A stretch of 64,000 nt of DNA from Limnomonas spitsbergensis (taxonomy: Eukaryota; Chlorophyta; Chlorophyceae; Chlamydomonadales): the NCBI GenBank assembly GCA_037349105.1, contig JAYJMM010000041.1, forward strand, positions 434,001 to 498,000, written 5' to 3'. The notes beneath the pieces are model-generated. The model was not told the origin of the DNA. It ran no database searches and was given only the letters and a program-made list of their open reading frames with translations. The position numbers were made by a program, and so were the translations under genes. Below are positions 22,678 to 34,108 of this stretch, in pieces; the first letter of the stretch is position 1; every line of letters starts with the position of its first letter.

Positions 22678-25600
22678 TCAGGCCAAGCGGTTTGCCCTTC
22701 GCTTCGTGACGCCCTTGGGCTCAGCGTTATCTGCGCTGCTGTCGGTAGGCGTCTCGTTCTCAGCAGGCTTGTCCACCTTCTTGGCAGCTCCCAATGTCTC
22801 GTCCTGATCCTTAGCGATGGTGTCCAGCTGCATTTGGAGGGTGACGCTACAGGAGGGAGGCGGAATGCATGGAGAAAAAATGAGCAGAAAAACGCAGAAG
22901 CATTTTCGCAGAGGTAGCTTAGAAATCGACCTCAGATGATGAGAGAACGAGTCATGATCGACCTCAGATGATGAGAGAACGGGTCATGATCTTAGATTCT
23001 CTGGAGCATGCCGACCTTGACTGGTAGCGATAAACACTGGCAGACAGCACAGGGTTCTTTCATACAGTGTTTTTCCTCTAATTAAAACAGAAACACTGTA
23101 AACAAATAAAAATAAACCCTCCAAAGAATGAAGCATTCAACGAGCTTCAGCTGACGATTTGCTGAGCGTGTGTCGTTGCTCCTGCTGTCTTCTGCGACTT
23201 TCAAATACAAAAACTCACTACGTGTGCAGGTTGGATACCACGAGGCAGGCCAGCAGAAAGACAGAGCCGTCCAGGTAGATGTCCAGCTTGGACAGCAGAC
23301 CAAGGGTCATGCTCATCATGAATTCTGAGGGATGAAAATAGCAGCAGCAGCAGATCAGTGTTAAACTTTGTGCAAAACAAAGCACCAAAATCTCAGAAGA
23401 AAGCGCCATCATCCTGGCGCTTAAGCAGCCTGCACCTGTGGCCAGGTGGCTGACAGCTGCACTGCAATGCTCTGCTACATAGGATACCATATGTAAGACT
23501 AGCCACACACACAACTAACGACGAATTTCACCCCAGCACCGCTAATTGAAGCATTGGAGCGCACTGATACACTCTATATGTATAATTTGATTGAAGTTAT
23601 AAAATCAAACTACTGAGACAGAAGGACAGGAAGGGATAGAGAATACATCCATAACACACTCACCGTTCTGGGGAAGATCTTTGTAGTCAAATTCAATTCT
23701 TTGCGAGAGGCGGTTGGAGATGTGCAGCTGTTCGCCTGTCATTACGTGGTACTTGTACGAATTGGCGCCGATCTGACAATGGACAAAGGGAGATTATTTA
23801 GAAGCTAGAAGGAGATGCCTTCATAAACATTAAAGAAAATAAATCGGCTTCCAATTTTGAATCCATATTTGTACACGGCGGTACGCGTTGCATACCAATA
23901 TCAATCCATGCCATGACTTTTGAGACACATTTTTTTAAGATTCTACAGATCAGTAGTGAATCCCAGTTTCTTCTAGTTTCCCCCTTAACTTCCCAGGCAG
24001 AAAGACACCAACCACACAACACATACCGGTAAGCTCCGTAACCCGTGGCCAATTTGAGGACTGAATGAAAATTATATTCGGTTATCAGGTTCATCATCTG
24101 AAGCACCCTCGCCCTCCTTCAGCCCATCTGGCGCTCTCACCAAGGTCAACACAAACACGGCGATCGTGCTGGCAACCTTGACTAAAATGAAGTTCTCACC
24201 AGGCTGGCCAGGCTTCGCTGCGAGTGGCAAAGTACACATTTCAATCAGTCCTCGCTTGCACATGCTCGTGTTGGGCAAAGGATTTAGTTGATTGTAGTTA
24301 TGAGTGACAGCTCAGGACGGGCCTCCCTCTCCTTCCAGTGCCCTGCTGGCTGATTGGTGACAAACCTCAGGCAACCTAGCTTATGAAACATAAGGCAGCC
24401 CTCCTGCTACCTAGAAGAATATTTGGCTTTGTTCTGACTGACCAGGGACCCAGGGACCAAAACAGCAGCATACCGGTAATTAAAAACTACATGTGCCGGT
24501 ATCATTAATCCAGAATCTAAGAAAGAACGCTTCCGTTATCTCACCTAGATGGAAGGCAACACATGCAACAAGGTGTATAGCTGAGATGAACAAGGCGGGA
24601 GTGTTCATCGTCAGGCCTGCAGTGAAATGGGTGGTCCACAGTAAGTTGGGTCAGCATACATTTCCGTGCCATTGTGTACAGCTGTATTGTTCGGGGCAAT
24701 TCGAAGCACGGCCGGTTTGGGACCGATTCAATGGCATAGCACTCTCTCTGCCTACTGCTCCTCAGCCCCGTTCTGTCGGTCCAATGGTCATCAGGCCTGA
24801 ACAAGTGCTTTGCCTAGTCTGTAGCTCACTCATCTCTGGAGCTGACAGCCTCATCACCAGGCAATGCAACATTGGCTGCAACACGTGAATTACCAATGGC
24901 TTTCCTTTTATGTTCTGCTAAGCCTGAAGTTTCAGTCTTTGCAGGTCCCACATGCCTTACCGACGTATGATGCTACCAAGGTGTACCAAATGGTCCTCAA
25001 AGTCATGGGCAGGACCTGTGTAGGGGCATGACAGGGGCGAAATCAGGGTGGAAAGAGGCTTGGTGTGCGGAGGGCCTGTGTGTGGCTACGTGGCAGGTGT
25101 TAGGTATACGCACGCCCATGATGCCCATTTCCCTGCTCGGATATTCATACATTCACGCCCATGCACCGACGCCCATGCAGCCATGGCTACACCAGTATAT
25201 GTGTGTGTATGGTTCTTCCCCTATCAGAATCACCCGACTCGCTGTCTGTCTCACCAATGCGTATAGGTAGTTTCTTCCCCACATCCGGCTCGATATCATC
25301 GCCTCACGCGCTGCGAATGTGAGACGATCAAGACAGGTACAGTCATTCACACATCCCTAACTATTTTTGTATTGTCAATGTGGTTGACAGGGAGCAATCG
25401 ATGATGGTCAAGGAAGCGAGGAAGCTGCCATGGCATGCTCGTTAGGATTCTCGATGCATAAGTAGGGAGGACATGACACCATCCAAATCAGATTTCATTT
25501 GAACACGAGACACATGGCACGCATCAAGGCCAATTAATAAAGGTGCCCTGTAGGCCCATAATGCTAGAATAGTTGCAGGCGGGCTACAGAGGGACACGTA

Positions 25601-25890
25601 TGAAGAATTCTCGAACATCGCATTCATGTCTACAGGATCGCACCACTGTGCTACCTAAATGTTCAATCCTAACTCACCCTTATCCATCTTCTCTGCCTCC
25701 ATGTATGCAGCAACCTGGGCGGGAGTCTGCGCGTGACATTGGGGAATGCATTCAGACAGGTTGGAATTAAATGCACATGCAAGTCACTGGGAAGGAACAT
25801 GGGTCTGGCATTGGCTAAAGGGGAGGAAGGTTTCGCTTGCGAGTAATCGTGACTTTGAGGGTCGCGACTGACCGGTTTAGCAGCTGCCAT
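22678..25890 (-). CDS. Small protein with two membrane segments, 170 aa; family unknown
   Basis: Six exons join with all phases matching: 25890-25873 (18 bases), 25714-25678, 24217-24141, 23772-23664, 23324-23222 and 22846-22678. The start ATG is in a strong context (AAACCATGG). Membrane segment 1 is near residues 28-45 (FILVKVASTIAVFVLTLIG). Between the segments lie YKYHVMTGEQLHISNR and an acidic stretch. Membrane segment 2 is near 100-117 (DGSVFLLACLVVSNL). The C-terminus is hydrophilic and charged, with a Lys/Arg-rich end (TKRRANRLA). There is no signal peptide. It is probably an internal membrane protein. I do not recognise a family. The tiny first exon and the matching phases make the model convincing despite its short length. 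Confidence 0.8.
22926..22989. repeat. Perfect 32-bp direct duplication, intronic
   Basis: Two adjacent near-identical copies of a 32-base unit beginning ATCGACCTCAGATGATGAGA lie in the last intron of the two-TM gene. Confidence 0.7.
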
Positions 25891-26231
25891 GGTTTCTGGG
25901 TCGTGGAAGGAGAATAACGTAAGCTGGGTTGTTAATTAAACAATATGCTGGTGTGCTGGATGAAGGGTCAGCGGGGAGGTGACGCAAGAAGTGGGGTCGA
26001 GCAGGCCGGTGGGCGGGCTCGAGGAATATTCCTTCTTTTAAGCTGGCCTGCCCCTTTCTTTCATGTTCACCGTGTCGACTGTCGAGGCAACTTAGAAATT
26101 GAGGTACTCAGCATCGTCCAGGAAATCATTCCTCATCCCCGATAGTAAGTGCCGGGATACAGCATATATTTTTCGAAGTGGTGGACATCAAACTTCCATG
26201 CAGTCGGAAGTCACGACTAGTGACAGACGGG

Positions 26232-28330
26232 GGTCAATAACGTTACACCTCTGGGCCCGCTCAAAGCTCGGCCGCGTGGGCGCCCAACTGTTCAGAAGGG
26301 AGAAAAGAAGAAACTGTAAGGAGGAGGGGAGGAAAGGAACAAAAGGAAAGGCCGGAAAGGCAAAGAAGACCAAGTCCGACACCTGAGTTCCACTAGAGAC
26401 TAGCCCTGAACAAAGGCTACACTCAAAAAAAAGTCCACAAAAGCAAGCGTATCTCACCCCTGCTTGGCCGCGAGGGCTCCCCACTGATCAGAAGGGAGAA
26501 GAGAAGAACCTAAAAAGGACCAAAAGGGAAGGCCGGAAAGGCAAACGAGACCGGCGCCTCAGAATCCCTAGAGACTAACCCTTAACAATGCCCACAGCAC
26601 AGGCCACAAAGCAAGTGCATTCCACCCCTGCTCAGCCTGGTACAGCTGGTGGAAGTTAGTGTCAGCGCTCGGAGGACCTGACCACCCCCGCTCCCGTAAC
26701 TGCTACCTGACACTAGGGCACAGGAAACATACATGTAGCGCATCCTCCACCTGCTCGCTATCCCCCTGGCAGCAGCGTGCCTCTCGCCGCTGACCGTTGC
26801 GCCGTCCTCTGGTATCAGCCGTGCTGATCGCGCCGAGCCGCACACAGCCGCAATTTTATACGCACACAAGCACACTCCCTCTGGCTAGTGCGGCTCCTGG
26901 CTGCGCCAGATTGGAAGCAGGCGCAGTAGGTCGCCGCAGATCTGTGCTCGGTGGTAGGGTCCCTGGGGTCTTCACCGCCGCTTGCGTCCAGCTGTGCCTG
27001 CGAGGGTGTGACTGGATGAAGACCTGGAGTTTGTTCATTCCCACATTCGTGCTTTTCTGTCGGTTTTGAGTCTGCTTGCTCTTGATAGTAGGATGTCTTC
27101 TGTCCAGTTTCTTTTTCCTCAGAGGCCATGCTGCTCAGGAGGGGTCTCTGAAACATCAGTTTCCCGGGTCCCCCTGACGGTCCCTTATCAACAATCTAAC
27201 TATCCACCTCTCCCACTCGGCGAGTGCGGGTCCTCGGGATACATCCCTCTTTGCTGTGCAATCCAATTGACTCATCGGGTCGCTGTGCCCCCTCTCGCCC
27301 CCTGTGTGTTGTCGTTCCCTGGTTTAGATTGTGCTTGTCCTGTTTGCTGTTTTGCGTCGTGTTGAGAGGGCCTATGGGTAGTTTGGGCCTATGGCTGCTA
27401 GAGTGCTAGTCTTCGAGTAGTGTCTTTGCAGGTGGGAGGCTATGCCTTCGGGTATCACATTGCCCTGCTCCCTCTTAGTGTCCAGGCTACTCTGTTGTCT
27501 GGCTTCTTGTCAGCTCTTCTCCTTTTGTTGACTGGGTGCCGTTTTCCCGGTTTGGGTGGAGACTTTCGCTAACGGTTTGGGGTGGATTTCTGATGGTAGT
27601 GTGTTTTGAGCAAGTGGGGAGCCGAGGGGGGGTGACAGTTCTTTTGTTAGGCCCTTCATCTAACTTTTTACGCATGAGTTATTGCGGCCGTGTGAGTGCT
27701 TGTTGGTCATGTGCCTTTCCTGTTCCCTGCTCGACTTTTCTTGGCTGACGACGAGGGCCACAATGCCACATGCGCACCCGGGCTGTTTTTTGTGTTCGCG
27801 TCTCAACTTCTTAGGGTTGGGCGGCCGTTTTCACGACTTGTGAAGTCTTAGCAAAGAACATACCGTACCATCGTTCCCTGGTTCTGATTGTGCTTGTCCT
27901 GTTTGCTGTTTTGCGTCGTGTTGAGAGGGCCTCTGGGTTTGGGCCTTACCGTATGGCTGCGAGTCGGTCTTCGAGTTGTGTCTTTGTGGGTGGGGGGCTA
28001 TGCCCTCAGGTACCGGTATCACATTGCCCTTTTCCCTCTTAGTGTCCAGGCCTCTCTTTTTCTGGCTTCTTTTCAGGTCTTGTCTCCTTCCGTTGGCTGG
28101 GTGCCGTCTTTCCGGTTTGGGTGGAGACGTTCGCAAACGCTTTGGGTTGCAATACTGCTGGTGGTAGTGTGTTCTAATCTAGTGGGGTGCCGAGGTGGGG
28201 CCAGGTGGGGTACCAGTCCTTTCTTTCAGACCTTCATCTAACTTTTTACGCATGAGTTATTGCGGCCGTGTGAGTGCATGTTGGTCACGTGCCTTTCCTG
28301 TTTCCTGCTCGCCTTTCTCGGCTGACTTTA
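26232..28330 (-). mobile_element. Truncated LINE-type element with duplicated upstream segment
   Basis: On the minus strand, from right to left, there are two tandem copies of a segment of about 450-560 bases. These lie at about 27871-28325 and 27310-27750 and share blocks such as GTTTGCTGTTTTGCGTCGTG (plus-strand sense). Then comes a fragment at 26640-27060 related to the LINE C-terminal region at 20160-20540, and finally a 3' tail motif at 26232-26289. The duplicated part carries basic, Pro/Gln-rich minus-strand frames (for example 28136-27831) that could be remnants of a nucleic-acid-binding ORF1. No RT core remains, so the element is a deleted copy. Confidence 0.55.
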
Positions 28331-29330
28331 TTAACCCCCCCACCCAGATTTATAAAACCGGTATTGGACTCAGAATATACGGTTTACCTCAGGTTTACCA
28401 GATTCCGGAGGCGGTGATGATGGTGGGAGCAGCCAGGGGTCGCTGCACATTTCTTTTATGATGGGTGATTGGGGGCATGAACCCTTTTCGCCCTTCCTCC
28501 TCGAGGAAAACTCAGATGGAGCTATGTGCTAAGAGCCTTACCATTGCATTCCCCATTCCCCAGGCTATGCGGAAGCGTCGAGACCTGCCAGCTGTAGTTG
28601 AGTTTGGCTGTCCCTGCCCAATTCACTTGGGTAACAAGAAGTCAGAAACCAGGGTTGTATAAAAGGTACAACCTTGAGAGGACGTGCCATAAACGCCATC
28701 CCTTCAAGCCGGGCAGTTAAGATTAAGGTTTGAACCCTCATCCGTAAGGGCACAAAGCTGACACTCACTGCCTAACAAAAGCTTTGGGGCCATGTATAAC
28801 AAAAACAGCTGGCTTTTGCATGTAATGACACTGTGCCAGCCCATAGAGTATGCATATGCTATACCGTAGACGTCGTTTGCCTTCGCACAATTTTATGTTC
28901 TAGTTGGCCCGCGCGGAATAATACGCGGTTTTTTAATTCATTATTTAAGGTCTGCGCGGCTTGACTTAATAATACAATATTAAAATGTTTGCTTGTGAGT
29001 GCCAGCACCGTACAATTCCCCACACATTCCCACATTCCCACACCGTTTCCGGTATTCTTATCATCATGCTGTATGTGTTCCCATCTACCCTTGAAGTCAC
29101 TATGCCCTATCTCGCTGGCGCAGTGCTAGCTATTTAAAAAATAGCAGGGGTTAAAAAGGCTTTCGCGGATTTATATTGAACTGTTGATGGCCCCTGCAGC
29201 TTTATAAATTCTACATTTTGACCATGCGGTTCAAAAAGTTAAATGAATCCGGAAAATTATTTGCCTCACAAAAGACGTTTACGGCAGGGTGCTTTGGTCT
29301 GTGATGAAGTCTGGGATCTCATTGAGCCCT
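28331..29330. other. Spacer before the cyclo-ligase gene
   Basis: AT-rich in parts (28900-29000). No gene, repeat array or RNA gene is seen. Confidence 0.5.
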
Positions 29331-29338
29331 TATAAATA
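29331..29338 (+). promoter_or_regulatory. Possible TATA box for the cyclo-ligase gene
   Basis: TATAAATA lies 372 bases before the first in-frame ATG at 29710. An ATG at 29376 opens a short frame ending before it, which would be an upstream ORF if transcription starts near 29360. Confidence 0.35.
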
Positions 29339-29709
29339 GGAGAGGCGACACCACGTGGGCTTTTGCCTGTGAGCGATGAGTTTGCCCAAGATTATACGCC
29401 CATCAGTGCCCCTTCCCCTGCCCCAAATCTGCCCCTTCCCATCCCTGAATCATATTAGGGTTTTCGAAATTTGAACCCAACCGACCCCCCTTATCCGCCC
29501 AATGTGCAGACGCTTAGTCTGTTGCGCGACATACTGAAACATCTTAGACAAGGGAGGGGAGCCACACCATTATCTGTGTTTCAGCGTCGTTCTTGCACTC
29601 TTAAGCTGCACTGCGAAGTCTCAGAGGCCTACCTCCCTACCAACCTACCTCATACTGGATCACAATCTCCATGGCCAGGGGAGCTATTGTGAAAAACAAT
29701 CGTCTGTAG

Positions 29710-32700
29710 ATGTTGCTTAAAAGTTCCCTACGCCCGCACTTGCGATCGCTGATCAAGGCTTCCGCAACGATGAGCTCCGAGGTCTCAGATGTCCACTCCC
29801 GGAAACAGGCTGCACGACAGCTTGTCAAAATATCGCTGAAGACGCTCACAGAAAGTACCATGTCCACAGAAAGTAAGTCGTTCATGGGCAATTTACGAGC
29901 CCAGCCTGTCCAAGAGAGCTTCGCATTGCGGACGCGTACCAGGGACCCACGCGCCATGAGCAAGTTTTTGTGTGCCTCAGCTGGCGCCACAGAACCAAAA
30001 TCATTTGTGCATGCAGCCATGGTCAGCATCTAGCATTACCTTCAACCTGGTCTCAAAATGACTTTCAAATGACCAACATGGTGCATCAGTGCATGGCAGC
30101 CACCATGGCAGCCTCTGGAAGGGCTCCCTTTGATCTCGCCACCATGCGTCATGCATCCTGACCTGTTCTACACAACTTTGCTTCGCTAGTTTGCTACTTG
30201 TTTGTATTACTTTGTGGCTTGTTTCTAATTTCACCTGCCACCCTGTTCTCACTACCTGGTCCTTTAAAAAACAGCTGAAGGCTAGATTGGTAAGCACTTG
30301 AACCACAGCCATGTGATATGCATATCAGCCTTCCTTTTACATCTCATCTACACCTGTCCGCACTAGTCTTCTCTGTTACATTGTCCACACACGTCCTCTG
30401 ACCTGACCTCCCGTCTAAAACACATGCTGTCACAAGTACGTGACATATGGCTTTGTTACGAGGGGATTTCAGGCATCTGGCTGATCAAGAGCTCTCCTCC
30501 TCCGTAACCTCCCTCTGCAGGCCTGAGGATATGTGAACAGGCGATGGCCATCCCAGCCGTCATGCAGGCTTCATATTTGGGAGTGTACGTGCACTGTGCA
30601 AAACTGCGGGAGGTCGACACCAGCCTCATTCTGCGGGCAGCGCTGGCTGAAGGTAACGGCTGCATTTTATTTCTTATCTTGCACCTGTGACGAAATCGCT
30701 TGCCAGCACCTGTCCATGTATGGCAGTCAACGGAATTAAGAAGTCTGCGCCTCTTGGTCTTCCTCTGGAAGAGTCCCCTCCCCAGTAATCATGCTCCCGT
30801 GGACCCCGTTTCCCAGCAGGGAAGCGCTGCTACGTACCCGTGGTTGAAGACAAGAGCTCCAATATGAAGCTACTGCATCTGGGTGAGATTGTGCTTTCGA
30901 GTCGATGATTGTGACGGTCTGGACCTGCTCTCCGGACCAATAGGAAACAAATGTGAGGGGAGGGAATGCATACTGCCAACCCTGAAGTTTGTTGCAACCA
31001 TCACTAGCTCCCCCAGGTTGTTCGATCTACTGCAGCCTCCCTCGTCCTCATCTTGGCTGATGTGCTCCTGGTGTCTTTTTTGTCCTCCTGTCTCCTTGAC
31101 CCTCTCCTCAGTCATTAAGGCGGGCACCCTGTCTGAAAACTAATGCTGATGGCAACTGGTCAAGTTCCCCTGCCTGTCAACTGCTGCAGCTCCTTTGTCA
31201 GCTACTGCTGCGGGTCCCTTTGTCATGCTGGCCTCATGCCTAGCTGTGTCCGTGCCTGCAGACGCCATGTCAGCGCTGGTGACGGTGCCTCCCTACGGGA
31301 TCCTGGAGCCTAGTCAGCACTACGATGACGGGACGATGCGGGAAGATGGTGAGCATTGGATGACCAGGCAATGTGGGAAGATGCCAAGATAATGAGCTGT
31401 GAACCTTCGTGAGGCTGAGGGTAAAGGGATTGACTTGGCTTGGCTCTGTCCATGTAGCTCCACCTAGGACTGTGCATCTAGAACCAGAGCCTTGTGAGAC
31501 GTCTGACAATTTGCTGTCACCATCGCTGCCAGACGGGGTCCTGGCATCCAATATCACTTCCCCGTAAATGTTTTTGACACTGTTTCTCCTGCTGCCAAGT
31601 TGCCCACCCTTGCTCCCCTGTCCTGTAAGACCCCGGCCCTGTTTCAGTCAGCACTACCTCTGCCTTTTGCCTGTCCCTGGACAGTGCTGGAGTCCTCCGT
31701 CCACCTGGATGTGCTGCTGATGCCCGGCCTGGGGTTTGACAGGAGCGGCCGGAGGCTGGGCAGAGGAGGAGGGTGAGTGGGCTGGGTACTAAGGGAGGAT
31801 AAGTGGGCTGGGCAGAGGAGGAGGGTGAGGCCTATTGAGCAGAGGAGGAGGGTAATTGGAGGTGAAGGCTGGGACGAGGAGCTTGACTGGGCAGAGGAGG
31901 AGGGTGTGTGGAATGGGGAGCAGAGGAGGGTAAGAAAGCAGGACAGAGGGGAAGGTTGAGAGGGCCGGGGAGCAGAGGAGGATGGTTAGAGGGCTGGTGG
32001 GCAACAAGGAGTTTTAAGGGAATGGCGAATTGACGAGACACCGAAGTGGCAGGCCTGCACTTCAACTGCTTGCTCGAAGCTCCCTGTTTGCCCCTAATCG
32101 TTCCTGCTGAGCCGAGCGTATGAGGGTCCTGGCTTGAAGGCAGGTTGAATGCTTGAAAACAGGGGGATACCACTCATCCACGTACAAGTACTTGAAGCAA
32201 CTCATGTTAATCGTTTATACTAAATGCAGCCTGCCCATGCAGCTTGCCCATGCAGCTTGCCCATGTAGCTTGCCCTTGCAGCTTGCCCATGCAGCTTGCC
32301 CTTGCAGCTTGCCCATGCAGCTTGCCCTTGCAGCTTGCCCATGCAGCTTGCCCTTGCAGCTTGCCCATGCAGCTTGCCCTTGCAGCTTGCCCATGCAGCT
32401 TGCCCATGCAGCTTGCCCATGCAGCTTGCCCATGCAGCTTGCCCATGCAGCTTGCCCATGCAGCTTGCCCATGCAGCTTCCCCATGCAGCTTGCCCTTGC
32501 AGCTTGCCCATGCAGCTTGCCCATGCAGCTTGCCCTTGCAGCTTGCCCATGCAGCTTGCCCATGCAGCTTGCCCTTGCAGCTTGCCCATGCAGCTTGCCC
32601 ATGCAGCGTGCCCATGCAGCTTGCCCATGCAGCTTGCCCTTGCAGCTTGCCCATGCAGCTTACCCTTGCAGCTTGCCCATGCAGCTTGCCTTTGCTGCTT

Positions 32701-33490
32701 GCCCATGCAGCTTGCCCATGCAGCTTGCCCATGCCACAGGTGACATTGTGCCGTGTGGGCGTGCTGAATGCCGTCCGTTTCCCTGACTGCTCTCACGCTC
32801 CGCCCCTTTCTTGTGCTTGTAACCCCATTGTGCTATCCCTACACATATGTGTCCTTACAAAATGGATGCAACCACCCAAAGCAGGTTGGCGCTCAATATG
32901 CTCGCACTCAGCATGCTTGCACTCAAATCGCTCCTCAGGTACTACGACAAAATGCTCACGAGACTTCAGCAACAGGCCCAGCGGGCTAATAAGCCGCCAC
33001 CACTGCTGGGTGAGCGGCATGCAAACAGAAGAGGGGAATACATTCATTTTTTGTCTATCAAGGGGGGGGCAGATCGCATGGGGTGCCAAGAGGTGCATGG
33101 AGCTGTGCATGATTTGCTTCATCCGAGACATTATGCAAATGCTTACGCGTAGTGCGGAGCTGTTGGCCGTATGCTGTACCTTGCCACATATATATCCATG
33201 CGTTATCAACTCAGCATGTGCCCATCACCACGCTGCGTCTGCCCTCCGAGGACAACACAGTAAAAGCAGCATGCACGCCTTCTTCCCTGCCTTTCCTTTT
33301 GCATGCAGTTGCCCTGTCTTACTCTCTGCAACTCCTGGAGGAGGTTCCTGTTGACAGCCATGACCAGCCCGTGGATTTGCTCATTGTGGCGGATGAAGAG
33401 ATCATCATCTGTACAGACCGCGGCAAGGCGGCGTTATCAGGAGAAGGGGCCAAGTGTATGGGGGCAAGCTGTTTCTCAAATCCCCTCTGA
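29710..33490 (+). CDS. 5FCL: 5-formyltetrahydrofolate cyclo-ligase (methenyl-THF synthetase)
   Basis: Converts 5-formyl-THF and ATP to 5,10-methenyl-THF (EC 6.3.3.2), returning the stored folate to one-carbon metabolism. Seven exons join with all phases matching: 29710-29872, 30521-30652, 30820-30882, 31262-31348, 31685-31772, 32939-33009 and 33309-33490, giving 261 aa. Family motifs in order are a basic N-terminal helix (SRKQAARQLVKISLKTL), VYVHCAKLREVDT, KRCYVPVVEDKSS near the substrate site, PPYGILEPS, and the hallmark PGLGFDRSGRRLGRGGG joined across an intron to YYDKML, the nucleotide-binding loop. A second ATG at 29770 (MSSEVSDVHS) would give 241 aa. The longer start adds 20 Arg/Lys/Ser-rich residues that could be an organelle presequence, as plant enzymes are mitochondrial. 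The C-terminus has an extra 20 residues after LIVADEEIIICTDRG, possibly lineage-specific. Intron 5 carries two repeat arrays. Confidence 0.93.
31757..31995. repeat. Tandem copies of an exon end plus its splice donor
   Basis: The end of cyclo-ligase exon 31685-31772 and its donor (GGGCAGAGGAGGAGGGTGAG) recur in the intron at about 31808, 31838, 31889, 31918 and 31970 with small changes. The coding copy encodes the Gly-rich nucleotide-binding loop. Several intron copies keep a usable GT. Confidence 0.8.
32226..32735. repeat. 12-bp minisatellite, about 42 units, intronic
   Basis: Unit CAGCTTGCCCATG shortened to 12 bases (CTTGCCCATGCAG read cyclically) with two interspersed forms, CCCATGCAG and CCCTTGCAG. 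Every unit resembles a 3' splice site ending in GCAG. It fills the middle of the cyclo-ligase intron 31773-32938. The 12-base period leaves many frames open on both strands, so the long ORFs across it are not genes. Confidence 0.95.
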
Positions 33491-34108
33491 TGATGGTCAA
33501 TACATGAATCTAGGGGAGTTGAAGCCACTTGAGCACTCATCAGTTTAGCAGCATGCTCTTCGAGGACTGGGGTTCCATGCAATTATGCATTGCGAAGGGG
33601 AGGGATTGGGATGATCGGCAGGTATCTGCTTGAAATGTGGTCAGTTATGACATACGGAGACGCGCGAGTCGTACCGTTGGCTAGACACAGTTTTTTGTTA
33701 CGCGGATGACTCGCAAGTAGGCTCGCAAGCGAGCACCAGGGTGTGCTGTTACTAGTGACTGGCGTATATTTTCGCGCCCGCCGGTTTTCCGCGGTCGCTC
33801 GAAAACGGCCGGAAATATACGATTTTGCTGAGCGCTTTCAGAGTTTTGGCCCGTCGAGTCATTTGACAGCAGCAACAGCGATAGATGTGGTCATAAAACT
33901 ATTCAGCATGTCAGAATACCACGTGCTGAGGTCCAGCAACAGCAGTTTCACAACGAGCGTGTCCTTCACTCCACTCCTGAGGAAGGCTGACTGCATGCAG
34001 ACCGTACCTCTCGCGTAAATTAAAAAAGACAGCCGGAGACCGGACCGGAACATTAACGATAAGGCTGGGTCGAAATCTTGTAACCTGCTGCAAGAGGATT
34101 TGTAGACA
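33491..34108. other. Spacer between the cyclo-ligase and first lipase genes
   Basis: No gene or repeat is seen. TGTAA at 34079-34083 could end a long cyclo-ligase transcript, but it lies only 25 bases before the lipase ATG, so it may be chance. Confidence 0.4.

Noticed and set aside
32153..33354. Long ORFs on both strands, up to 352 residues, rich in CPCSLPMQLA or MGKLHGQAA
   Set aside because: They are translations of the 12-bp intronic minisatellite, whose period leaves frames open. The real exons flank it in the cyclo-ligase gene.
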